Of a DNA stretch of 5,281 nucleotides, positions 1 through 5,281 are shown in pieces. How positions within the stretch are numbered: the first letter of the stretch is position 1; the number at the start of each line of letters is the position of its first letter. Location: positions 1-5,281 of the forward strand of contig CAYGZY010000081.1 of NCBI GenBank assembly GCA_964354485.1, given 5' to 3'. The notes under the pieces are model-generated. The model did no database searches and had not been told where the DNA came from. It worked only from the letters and a program-made list of their open reading frames with translations. This DNA comes from CAYGXH01 sp964354485 (GTDB taxonomy: Bacteria; Bacteroidota; Ignavibacteria; UBA10030; SZUA-254). The position numbers and the translations under genes are program-made.

Positions 1-1
1 A

Positions 2-1765
2 CTCCCCTATCATGTTTCTAACGTCAGTTTTCTCTCTCAACCCTCACCCTTTACAACCGAAGGTGAGTATACACCCGATTTTGGCGTCGACCTCAAGTAC
101 GGAATTACAAATAACTTTACACTCGATGTTGGAATCAATCCCGATTTCGGGCAAGTGGAAGTTGATCAGGCATACCTGAACCTGACGGTATTCGAAACGT
201 TCTTCCCCGAGAAGAGACCATTCTTTCTTGAAGGATCACAGATTTTTTCGTTCGGCAACGCATTCGATAATACCGAGATGAGATTGCTGTATTCGCGACG
301 GATTGGTCGCCAGCCGAGCGGTTACTCATCGGCTTATGATTACGGTGATCTTGTTTTCGGAGGTAATTACCATTTTAGTAAAAAACCAGAAGTTACGACC
401 ATTCTCGGAGCAGGAAAGTTATCAGGGAGAACTCAGGGCGGACTTGCAGTCGGTGTTATGACGGCTGTGACTGATAGAGAGAGAGCCGAGATCGAAGGGA
501 TTGACGGTACACGTTCACCTCTGCTCACGGTTGAACCTCGCGCCAGTTACAACGTTGTACGTATGCGTCAGGAGGTATGGGAAAATTCAGCAATAGGCGG
601 CTTGGTATCGGGTTCCTTTAAAAATGGGAAACAACCGTCATTAAGCGGCGGCATTGATTGGAAACTTAGATTCATCGATGGTACATACGGCGTCGATGGA
701 TACATAGCAGGATCACGTACAGCCTTATACGATAATAATTACAACGAAGGATTAGCAGGCAGGATGGCGCTCGGGAAGCTGGGCGGAGAACACTGGATTG
801 TTTTTTCAGCTTATGATTTTTCATCGAAGAACTTTTCCATCGACGATCTAGGATTCTACAGTCAGCCCCGCGAACACGGCGGCTATCTTGCAGTGGCGTA
901 TAAAGAGGATCACGCTGAAGGAATATTTTTGCGCTACGGTCTGACAGTCCAGACGAATCAGCGGTGGAATTGGGACGGAAACCAGACACAGAGTCAGATT
1001 GAACTGGAACCTATTTTCGAATTCACCAACTTCTGGCAGCTCAGCGTCGATTATATTCATCACTTCAGGGCGTACGATGATGAGAACCGCGGGATCACTG
1101 GACTTTATCGTCGGTCTGCGGATAACACCATAAATGCGATAGTAAGAACGGATGCCAGAAAACCTGTTCAGTTTTCTCTATATGCGGGATTGTCGTTCTA
1201 CGAAAACGGCAGTAAAAATTATCTGACGATCCTGCAGTCGACCATCAGACCAATAACCTGGATCGAGTTTCAGCCGAGTATCACTTACATGCGGACTCAA
1301 GATGAAGAGGCGTGGGTTACGAATTATTACGTGGATCAGAGTGGAACGATATCTTATGGATATGCGGAGGGGTACAAAAACCTGTTTGGTGACCGGGATG
1401 TTGATCATGTTGATGTCTCTCTCCGCGGCACTATCACATTCACTCCGACGATGAGCGTGCAGTTTTTTAATCAGATCCTGTTCGCTGAATGGCGATATAA
1501 CCGCTTGAGAAAACTCGTGACGCCGGTAAGTTTTGAATCTACAACAGACGACCTGCCCGATTTTTTCTATAAAGTCTTCAATGCAAATATCGTTTTCCGG
1601 TGGGAATACCTCCCCGGGAGCACATTTTACCTCGTATGGACACAAAACAGACAGGGATATACAGGTTTGTACGGGCAGAACCTCCGTGACGATATTTCCG
1701 ATGTATTTCGAATTCCCATGGATAATGTGATTTTAGCGAAAATATCCTATTGGTGGAGTCTCTAG
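2..1765 (+). CDS. DUF5916 outer-membrane beta-barrel protein, C-terminal part (5' end outside window)
   Basis: The frame is open from base 2 to the TAG at 1763-1765, giving 587 residues with no start inside the window. The GTG at 155 is internal: the conserved segment GINPDFGQVEVD spans it, so it is not the true start. Family hallmarks are INPDFGQ (fragment residues 45-51), FFPEKRPFFLEG (67-78) and the SRRIG motif just after (98-102). The C-terminal RWEY-PGST-YLVWTQ block and the final KISYWWSL also fit. The rest alternates short aromatic/polar strands (such as IEFQPSITY and MSVQFFNQI), as expected of an outer-membrane barrel. Full-length relatives normally start with a signal peptide and a CBM9/DOMON-like sugar-binding-type domain, which would lie left of the window. 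The molecular function is not established for the family; surface binding or transport is an inference. A terminator follows directly, so this gene seems to end its own transcript. Family assignment is firm; role is unknown. Confidence 0.9.
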   Translation, partial: LPYHVSNVSFLSQPSPFTTEGEYTPDFGVDLKYGITNNFTLDVGINPDFGQVEVDQAYLNLTVFETFFPEKRPFFLEGSQIFSFGNAFDNTEMRLLYSRRIGRQPSGYSSAYDYGDLVFGGNYHFSKKPEVTTILGAGKLSGRTQGGLAVGVMTAVTDRERAEIEGIDGTRSPLLTVEPRASYNVVRMRQEVWENSAIGGLVSGSFKNGKQPSLSGGIDWKLRFIDGTYGVDGYIAGSRTALYDNNYNEGLAGRMALGKLGGEHWIVFSAYDFSSKNFSIDDLGFYSQPREHGGYLAVAYKEDHAEGIFLRYGLTVQTNQRWNWDGNQTQSQIELEPIFEFTNFWQLSVDYIHHFRAYDDENRGITGLYRRSADNTINAIVRTDARKPVQFSLYAGLSFYENGSKNYLTILQSTIRPITWIEFQPSITYMRTQDEEAWVTNYYVDQSGTISYGYAEGYKNLFGDRDVDHVDVSLRGTITFTPTMSVQFFNQILFAEWRYNRLRKLVTPVSFESTTDDLPDFFYKVFNANIVFRWEYLPGSTFYLVWTQNRQGYTGLYGQNLRDDISDVFRIPMDNVILAKISYWWSL

Positions 1766-1776
1766 GGGTCTCTTCT

Positions 1777-1805
1777 CATAACCCACCATCCCGGTTATGT
1801 TTTTT
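1777..1805 (+). terminator. Intrinsic terminator after the DUF5916 gene
   Basis: A perfect 7-bp stem, CATAACC (1777-1783) with GGTTATG (1793-1799), encloses a 9-nt loop and is followed at once by six T residues (1800-1805). It starts 11 nt after the stop codon of the DUF5916 gene. The stem has only three G/C pairs, so it is of moderate strength. The position between two genes and the T-run make a rho-independent terminator the natural reading. It separates the barrel gene from the sigma-factor operon. Confidence 0.75.
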
Positions 1806-1847
1806 CAGTTATTTCCCAGCCTAAACAATTTCTCCGGAATTTCGTAT

Positions 1848-1870
1848 TTATGGTGGTACGTCAACCATAA
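1848..1870. repeat. 7+7 bp inverted repeat, possible operator
   Basis: TTATGGT (1848-1854) is the exact reverse complement of ACCATAA (1864-1870), with a 9-nt spacer. The half-sites are 16 nt apart centre to centre, roughly one and a half helical turns. The repeat sits 48-71 nt before the sigma-factor ATG and overlaps the candidate -35 element at 1860-1866. It has no T-run after it, so it is not a terminator. A regulator-binding site is possible. A 7-bp inverted repeat in A/T-rich DNA can also arise by chance. Confidence 0.35.
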
Positions 1871-1888
1871 CACCGGAAAAGTGTCTAA
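1860..1888 (+). promoter_or_regulatory. Candidate ECF-type promoter of the sigma-factor operon
   Basis: GTCAACC (1860-1866) carries the AAC core typical of ECF -35 elements. TCTAA (1884-1888) matches the -10 element of RpoE-type promoters. The gap from AAC to TCTAA is 18 nt, which agrees with the GGAACTT-N16-TCTRA layout known for sigma-E. Transcription would start near 1894-1897, leaving a leader of about 22-25 nt with the Shine-Dalgarno site inside it. This would make the operon positively autoregulated, as is common for ECF systems. Only short matches support it, and no second target promoter in the window confirms the motif. Confidence 0.4.
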
Positions 1889-1904
1889 TGTATAGAAATA
1901 ACGC

Positions 1905-1910
1905 AAGGGA
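1905..1910 (+). promoter_or_regulatory. Ribosome binding site of the sigma-factor gene
   Basis: AAGGGA lies 8 nt before the ATG at 1919, a good Shine-Dalgarno match and spacing. It supports that ATG as the start. The same hexamer precedes the third gene of the operon (3271-3276). Confidence 0.65.
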
Positions 1911-1918
1911 TTCCGTGC

Positions 1919-2476
1919 ATGAATGCACCGGATGAGCAGCGGTTAATCCTTCGCATCAAGGAAGGAGACCATGGAGCATTTCGGATTCTCGTGGAACGCT
2001 ATATGAGGCATGCATACAACATTGCCTATGGTTTCGTAAACAATCATACAGATGCAGAAGACATCGCTCAGGAGTCGTTCATTAGAGCGTATGAAGCCAT
2101 CAACGGTTTTCGGGGAAATTCCAATTTTAATACATGGCTCTACCGCATCATCACGAATTTATCATTAAACAGGTTGCGACAGAAAAAAACAAACCGGTTT
2201 CAGAGCATCGACGTACTGAACGAAGTGATGCTCCCATGCGCCGTTATGCCTGAAGACGGATCCCGGTCCGACGTGCAGCAGAATCTTGAACGCGCCCTCC
2301 ATGAACTGCCGACGCTTCAACGTGCCGTCATTATCCTAAGGCATATTAACGGCCTATCAACAAAGCAGGTGAGTACGATCCTCCGGTGCTCGGATAGTAC
2401 CGTAAAAACACATCTGCACCGCGGTCTGAAAAGGATGAGAGAAAAGGTAAATTTTTTAAAAGATGAAGTTATATGA
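1919..2476 (+). CDS. ECF-family RNA polymerase sigma factor (RpoE-like)
   Basis: This 185-residue protein has the usual ECF two-domain build and length. Region 2 covers about residues 9-90: it contains the DAEDIAQESFIRAY helix (45-58) that contacts core polymerase and the -10 element, then FNTWLYRIITNLSLNRLR (70-87). Region 4 covers about 122-180, with LPTLQRAVIILRHINGLS (130-147) and a helix-turn-helix ending in STVKTHLHRGLKRMR (160-174) that reads the -35 element. A linker of about 30 residues joins them. No extra C-terminal domain is present. The ATG has a Shine-Dalgarno site 8 nt upstream. The stop overlaps the start of the anti-sigma gene (ATGA, 2473-2476), so the two are probably translationally coupled. 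The protein should direct RNA polymerase to an envelope-related regulon once released from its anti-sigma factor. The exact ECF subgroup cannot be assigned by eye. Confidence 0.95.
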   Translation: MNAPDEQRLILRIKEGDHGAFRILVERYMRHAYNIAYGFVNNHTDAEDIAQESFIRAYEAINGFRGNSNFNTWLYRIITNLSLNRLRQKKTNRFQSIDVLNEVMLPCAVMPEDGSRSDVQQNLERALHELPTLQRAVIILRHINGLSTKQVSTILRCSDSTVKTHLHRGLKRMREKVNFLKDEVI

Positions 2477-3285
2477 ATATTCACGCTGAAATTCAATTAC
2501 TGCTGTACGATTACCTCGCCGGTGAGGTCTCCCCGGAAGAGCGTCGTAAAATAGAGGAGCACATCGTAAGGTGTACGCTCTGTTCGCGTGAATGTGAAGA
2601 ATTGAAATCATTCAACGAATCGTCACGCACAAGAAGGAGAGTGCCCAGCGATGAACTGCCGCAGGAGTACTGGCGCGAGTTCGCGTCAGGCATCGAACGT
2701 CGGATATCTGTTCACGAAAAGAAATCGGCGTACGCAGGCGAACGATGGTGGGATCCTCTCATAACATTCATCCGATATCGTCCGCGGTTTGCTGCGGTGC
2801 TCGGCAGTTCTATGGCGGTACTGGCGGTCGCTGTGTCGCTTTTGCTGATTGTGCAAAAAGACCGGAACGGACCGGGCATAGAGAATGTCCCGAGCGTTGT
2901 AACCCATCCGGTTGATGTTGATGAGCGTGTCGGACAATACCTTAAAAAATCAAAGGTTCTTCTGGTGGGCCTCAGCAATATGGAGACGGGGGAGAGTGCG
3001 GCGGGTGATCTATCTGCCGTACGTACAGTTTCACGTCAGTTGGTGTATGAGGCGCGATACCTGCAGCAGCAGTCGATCGACTTTCAGGCCGCCCGGCTGA
3101 TAAGGGATCTGGCAAAAATTCAGGAGGATTTCGCAGAGGTTCCTTCGTCTAGCGAAGACGCAGCACTCCGTATGATTCGTCAGAGCATTCATCGCAACAA
3201 CCTGCTGTTCAAGGTGCGGATGGCAGAATCTGTCTACAGTGATGCAAGGTTTGTAAGCACCGGCGGTAAAAAGGGAATGAAATAA
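2473..3285 (+). CDS. Transmembrane zinc-finger (zf-HC2/ZAS) anti-sigma factor
   Basis: This 270-residue protein starts with a ZAS-type zinc-binding domain: H4, then H30-x3-C34-x2-C37, with the YLAGEVSPEERRKIEEH segment between them, as in anti-ECF factors. A linker follows, then one transmembrane helix at about 106-127 (FAAVLGSSMAVLAVAVSLLLIV) preceded by Arg/Tyr-rich RYRPR, giving a cytoplasmic N-terminus. About 143 residues then lie in the periplasm. This part is predicted helical, with YLKKSKVLLVGLSNM (156-170), a middle helical stretch at about 178-222, and a terminal NNLLFKVRMAES helix. This module resembles the C-terminal half of many putative anti-sigma factors in FCB bacteria and Acidobacteria, from memory of such proteins. 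Its role is to bind and hold the upstream sigma factor; the periplasmic part probably receives the signal. The start overlaps the sigma stop and has no strong Shine-Dalgarno site, consistent with coupling. No site-2 protease motif is evident by eye. Confidence 0.9.
   Translation: MNIHAEIQLLLYDYLAGEVSPEERRKIEEHIVRCTLCSRECEELKSFNESSRTRRRVPSDELPQEYWREFASGIERRISVHEKKSAYAGERWWDPLITFIRYRPRFAAVLGSSMAVLAVAVSLLLIVQKDRNGPGIENVPSVVTHPVDVDERVGQYLKKSKVLLVGLSNMETGESAAGDLSAVRTVSRQLVYEARYLQQQSIDFQAARLIRDLAKIQEDFAEVPSSSEDAALRMIRQSIHRNNLLFKVRMAESVYSDARFVSTGGKKGMK
3271..3276 (+). promoter_or_regulatory. Ribosome binding site of the TPR/HEAT gene
   Basis: AAGGGA lies inside the last codons of the anti-sigma gene, 11 nt before the ATG at 3288. 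It supports that start and independent initiation of the third gene even though only 2 nt separate the two reading frames. Confidence 0.5.
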
Positions 3286-3287
3286 AA

Positions 3288-4415
3288 ATGAGATCACCCT
3301 TATACCTTTTGATACCGGTTGCACTATGCGTTCTTGTTCTGAGCGACGGGGCGCTATCGCAAATTGTACAAAAAAAAGCTAAGAATACTCGACAGACGGA
3401 AATTATCGTTTCCCAATTTCCCGATGACAGTAATGATAGCGCTCAGAAATTTTACAGGCAGGGCTATCATCTGATCCTCAACGAGCAGTGGGCGGAAGCG
3501 AGAGAACGATTAACGAGCGTAGTAGCAGGTTTTCCCAAGAGCAAGTACAAGGAGGTGGCTCAGTACTGGATTGCGTACACTCTCAAGGAGGACGGACAAC
3601 CGGGCGCGGCGCAGGCTTACCGGACTTTTATCGATCGGTATCCCCAGAGTAATTACTATGATGATGCTATTGCTGATCTCGATGAACTCCTTCCTGAACC
3701 TCCGGAACTTGTTAACGTTGTCGTCCCCATCATCCGCATGGATGGAATGGGGAATGTAACGGCTGATTCTCTCCATGTAACCTACAAACATAAAAACAAA
3801 GGTTTTTCATATTACGTGAATGTTGTCCCCCGAGTTCAATCTCTGGAGAAATTATTCAGGCTCGAGGTTCATCAGAAGCGTCGCAGTGCCCCGGTAAGAC
3901 TCAGGGAGGTGATTCCGCCTGATATGCAAAAACAGCTCGAGGTGGAAATCTCTACAGCGGAAGGGCTGGATGGCGAAACCTTTCACCACCTACAGGGAGT
4001 TGTATTCGACCAGACAAAGCCGGAAGAGCTGCGGGAGGCTGCAGTTTTTTCCCTTTCCATAAGCGACACGTTCGATACACTTCCCTTATTTGCAGATCTT
4101 GTCAAGCGTGATACGAACAAAGGTCTGCAGTTTTACGCCATCGAAAACCTCAGGCATTACACAAAAGACCGGAACAGAGCGGTTACGACCATGATCAAGC
4201 TGTTCAACGAACTGCCGCCTGAAAGATCGGAAGTGCGTGAGATGATCTTTTACTCTATCGCGGACGTTGGGAATGATAAAGCTATCGATTTCCTTATTGA
4301 TATTGTCGAATCAAAGGCAGAATCAGAATTAGTCGACCAAGCAATCTACTACCTTGGATCCCTTGGCAGCGAAAAAGCACGCACCGCCCTCCGGAAGGTC
4401 TATAAAGTCCGATAG
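3288..4415 (+). CDS. Exported TPR and HEAT-repeat protein, third gene of the sigma/anti-sigma operon
   Basis: This 375-residue protein has an N-terminal Sec signal peptide: R2, a hydrophobic core at 5-18, and likely cleavage after ALS (22-24) before Q25. No lipobox is seen. Two tetratricopeptide-like repeats follow at about 52-85 (FYRQGYHLILNEQWAEARERL) and 87-122 (YWIAYTLKEDGQPGAAQAYR, then FIDRYPQS), of the kind found in YbgF/BamD-like periplasmic proteins. Residues 137-225 show no motif I recognise and may be partly beta. Residues 229-375 form about four HEAT-like helical pairs (for instance LREAAVFSLS, LQFYAIENLRHY, VREMIFYSIADVGNDKAIDFL and VDQAIYYLGSLGSEKARTAL). Such repeats normally bind proteins; no catalytic residues stand out. 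The 2-nt gap after the anti-sigma gene implies co-transcription, so a periplasmic role in sensing or tuning the anti-sigma factor is a reasonable inference, not shown. The gene ends in tandem stops TAGTAG (4413-4418). Confidence 0.8.
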   Translation: MRSPLYLLIPVALCVLVLSDGALSQIVQKKAKNTRQTEIIVSQFPDDSNDSAQKFYRQGYHLILNEQWAEARERLTSVVAGFPKSKYKEVAQYWIAYTLKEDGQPGAAQAYRTFIDRYPQSNYYDDAIADLDELLPEPPELVNVVVPIIRMDGMGNVTADSLHVTYKHKNKGFSYYVNVVPRVQSLEKLFRLEVHQKRRSAPVRLREVIPPDMQKQLEVEISTAEGLDGETFHHLQGVVFDQTKPEELREAAVFSLSISDTFDTLPLFADLVKRDTNKGLQFYAIENLRHYTKDRNRAVTTMIKLFNELPPERSEVREMIFYSIADVGNDKAIDFLIDIVESKAESELVDQAIYYLGSLGSEKARTALRKVYKVR

Positions 4416-4481
4416 TAGAAATTTCCTTATTTTTCCAATCACTCCTGCATACGCCCCATTTATTCATCCCCGGGTTATTTG

Positions 4482-4494
4482 ATTTCATTGAAAT
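4482..4494. repeat. 13-bp palindrome in the gap before the last gene
   Basis: ATTTCA (4482-4487) and TGAAAT (4489-4494) form a perfect 6+6 palindrome around a single T. It is also nested in a looser TTATTT (4475-4480) / AAATAA (4491-4496) pair. No T-run follows, and a 1-nt loop cannot form an RNA hairpin of full length, so a DNA-binding site for a dimeric regulator is more likely than a terminator. It lies about 70 nt before the next ATG. In this A/T-rich gap of 146 bp (4416-4561) chance is a serious alternative. I see nothing else clear in the gap: no definite promoter and no good terminator for the operon. Confidence 0.25.
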
Positions 4495-4561
4495 AATTCA
4501 GTAGCTTAAAACTTCTTATCACGCAAATTCAATTTTCATAAACCAAGAATATGAGATTACC

Positions 4562-5281
4562 ATGAAAAACATCCTTTTTTGGGCAATATTTTTCTGTTTT
4601 TCCATAACGTATGGACAACAGAACAATGCTTCATTCACTTTTACACCAGACAAGCCGAAGCAGGGTGAATCGATCACTCTGGTATATGATGAGACATCAC
4701 CAACGGCGACGTTAAAGGGCGTTTCGGATTTGATGTGTTATGTCTTCTTCGACCGAATGGATCTGGATCCGTTTTTCATTGAAGTTCCGCTAAAAAAGGA
4801 AGCTGGAATGTGGCATGGGGTCGTTAATGTTGAGGATACAAGTGCCTGTATAGTTTTTTTCAGATTGGTATCGGGTGAGAAAAAAGACGATAATAACGGT
4901 AATGCATGGTATTCTATCATCTACCGGAAAGACGGCAAGCCGGTTAAGGATGGTCATCTCAGCGTTGGAAATTTTCTTTTAAACGGTCGCTTTTTTAGTT
5001 ACAGGCACAAAGTGGACCTTGAGCAGGCCCGATTCCATTTCGAACAAGAGAAAATGCTTCATCCGGAACAGTGGCGCGCAACAACCGGCTTATGGGACGT
5101 GCGAATGAAGGAGGATCCGTCACCTGAAGTGCAAAAGACACTGAAAACCGAACTCACTTCCTTCCATGACTCTCATAAAGATAATGAAGAAGTTGTACAG
5201 AATGTTATTTCGTGGTGGGAAAAATTGGGCGACAGTACCAAAGCGGATGAAATACGCAAAAATGAAATTGGAAAAAAACCC
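4562..5281 (+). CDS. Exported protein, probable TlpA/thioredoxin-family N-terminal part (3' end outside window)
   Basis: The frame opens at ATG 4562 and runs without a stop to the last base, giving 240 codons. Residues 1-18 look like a Sec signal peptide (K2, hydrophobic core at 4-15, probable cleavage after TYG-18 before QQ). No lipobox surrounds C12. Residues 24 to about 135 form a predicted beta-sandwich that begins FTFTPDKPKQGESITLVYD, continues with FIEVPLKKEAGMWHGVV, and ends with YRKDGKPVKDGHLSV. Residues 151-240 are helical (DLEQARFHFEQEKMLHPEQW onward) and TPR-like. This order resembles the front part of Bacteroidota-type TlpA disulfide-reductase proteins, where a redoxin domain with a CxxC motif follows. 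That domain is not in the window, so the call rests on general resemblance. An alternative is a plain exported TPR protein. The Shine-Dalgarno match is poor, unlike the upstream operon. Existence of the gene is much surer than its family. Confidence 0.75.
   Translation, partial: MKNILFWAIFFCFSITYGQQNNASFTFTPDKPKQGESITLVYDETSPTATLKGVSDLMCYVFFDRMDLDPFFIEVPLKKEAGMWHGVVNVEDTSACIVFFRLVSGEKKDDNNGNAWYSIIYRKDGKPVKDGHLSVGNFLLNGRFFSYRHKVDLEQARFHFEQEKMLHPEQWRATTGLWDVRMKEDPSPEVQKTLKTELTSFHDSHKDNEEVVQNVISWWEKLGDSTKADEIRKNEIGKKP

Noticed and set aside
1178..1645. A 155-codon minus-strand open frame inside the DUF5916 gene, and other overlapping minus-strand frames.
   Set aside because: They lie opposite clearly conserved coding sequence, their translations look like no protein family, and they are rich in Arg/Cys/Ser as expected of shadow frames.
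155..1765. Reading the DUF5916 gene as a complete 536-residue protein from the GTG at 155.
   Set aside because: The frame stays open to base 2, and the conserved family sequence continues upstream of the GTG (PDFGQ just before it), so the gene simply enters from the left.
1783..1871. Alternative pairings between the terminator region and the downstream gap: CCACCAT (1783-1789) with ATGGTGG (1850-1856), and GTTATG (1794-1799) with CATAAC (1866-1871), suggesting an antiterminator.
   Set aside because: The competing strands lie downstream of the T-run, so they would not yet be transcribed when termination is decided. The matches are short and probably reflect shared simple sequence.
4397..4436. 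A possible terminator at the end of the operon: the imperfect palindrome GGTCT...AGTCC near the stop of the TPR/HEAT gene, followed further on by TTATTTTT.
   Set aside because: The stem has a mismatch and only a few pairs, it lies within the coding region, and the T-run is too far away to form a standard intrinsic terminator.
4479..4507. A sigma-70-like promoter (TTGATT ... TAGCTT) before the last gene.
   Set aside because: The -10 match is only three of six bases and several equally weak alternatives exist in the A/T-rich gap, so no position can be chosen.
4551..4565. A four-residue upstream reading frame (MRLP, then TGA) whose stop overlaps the ATG at 4562 in an ATGA arrangement, as in a leader peptide.
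   Set aside because: It is too short to support, has no regulatory codons or clear ribosome site, and such overlaps are frequent by chance.

Overview
The window looks like chromosomal DNA from a Gram-negative bacterium of the Bacteroidota / Ignavibacteriota / Gemmatimonadota neighbourhood (FCB-type). The evidence is a DUF5916 outer-membrane beta-barrel protein, an ECF sigma factor paired with a membrane zinc-finger anti-sigma factor, several exported proteins with Sec signal peptides, and mid-range GC with long A/T runs between genes. The taxon is an inference; no rRNA or other marker gene is present. All five genes lie on the plus strand. No mobile element, CRISPR array, tRNA or rRNA was seen.

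Layout. (1) Positions 2-1765 hold the 3' part (587 codons) of a DUF5916 protein that enters from the left edge. It is followed by a good intrinsic terminator (1777-1805). (2) Positions 1806-1918 form a short regulatory gap with a 7+7 bp inverted repeat, a candidate ECF-type promoter (AAC, 18 nt, TCTAA) and a Shine-Dalgarno site. (3) Positions 1919-4415 form a tight three-gene operon: ECF sigma factor, then a transmembrane zf-HC2 anti-sigma factor overlapping it by ATGA, then, after a 2-nt gap, an exported TPR + HEAT-repeat protein. (4) Positions 4416-4561 are a 146-bp A/T-rich gap with one short palindrome and no convincing terminator. (5) Positions 4562-5281 hold the 5' part (240 codons, no stop) of another exported protein. 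Its beta-rich N-terminal domain and helical middle resemble the front part of Bacteroidota-type TlpA/thioredoxin-family proteins.

How the genes may work together. The sigma and anti-sigma genes form a standard cell-envelope signalling switch: the cytoplasmic zinc finger holds the sigma factor at the membrane until a periplasmic event releases it. The large helical periplasmic half of the anti-sigma factor and the co-translated exported TPR/HEAT protein are the most likely sensing parts. The candidate promoter suggests positive autoregulation. The flanking DUF5916 and thioredoxin-like genes are envelope genes too, but they appear to be separate transcription units. The least-described item is the TPR/HEAT third partner; the rest are recognisable families.
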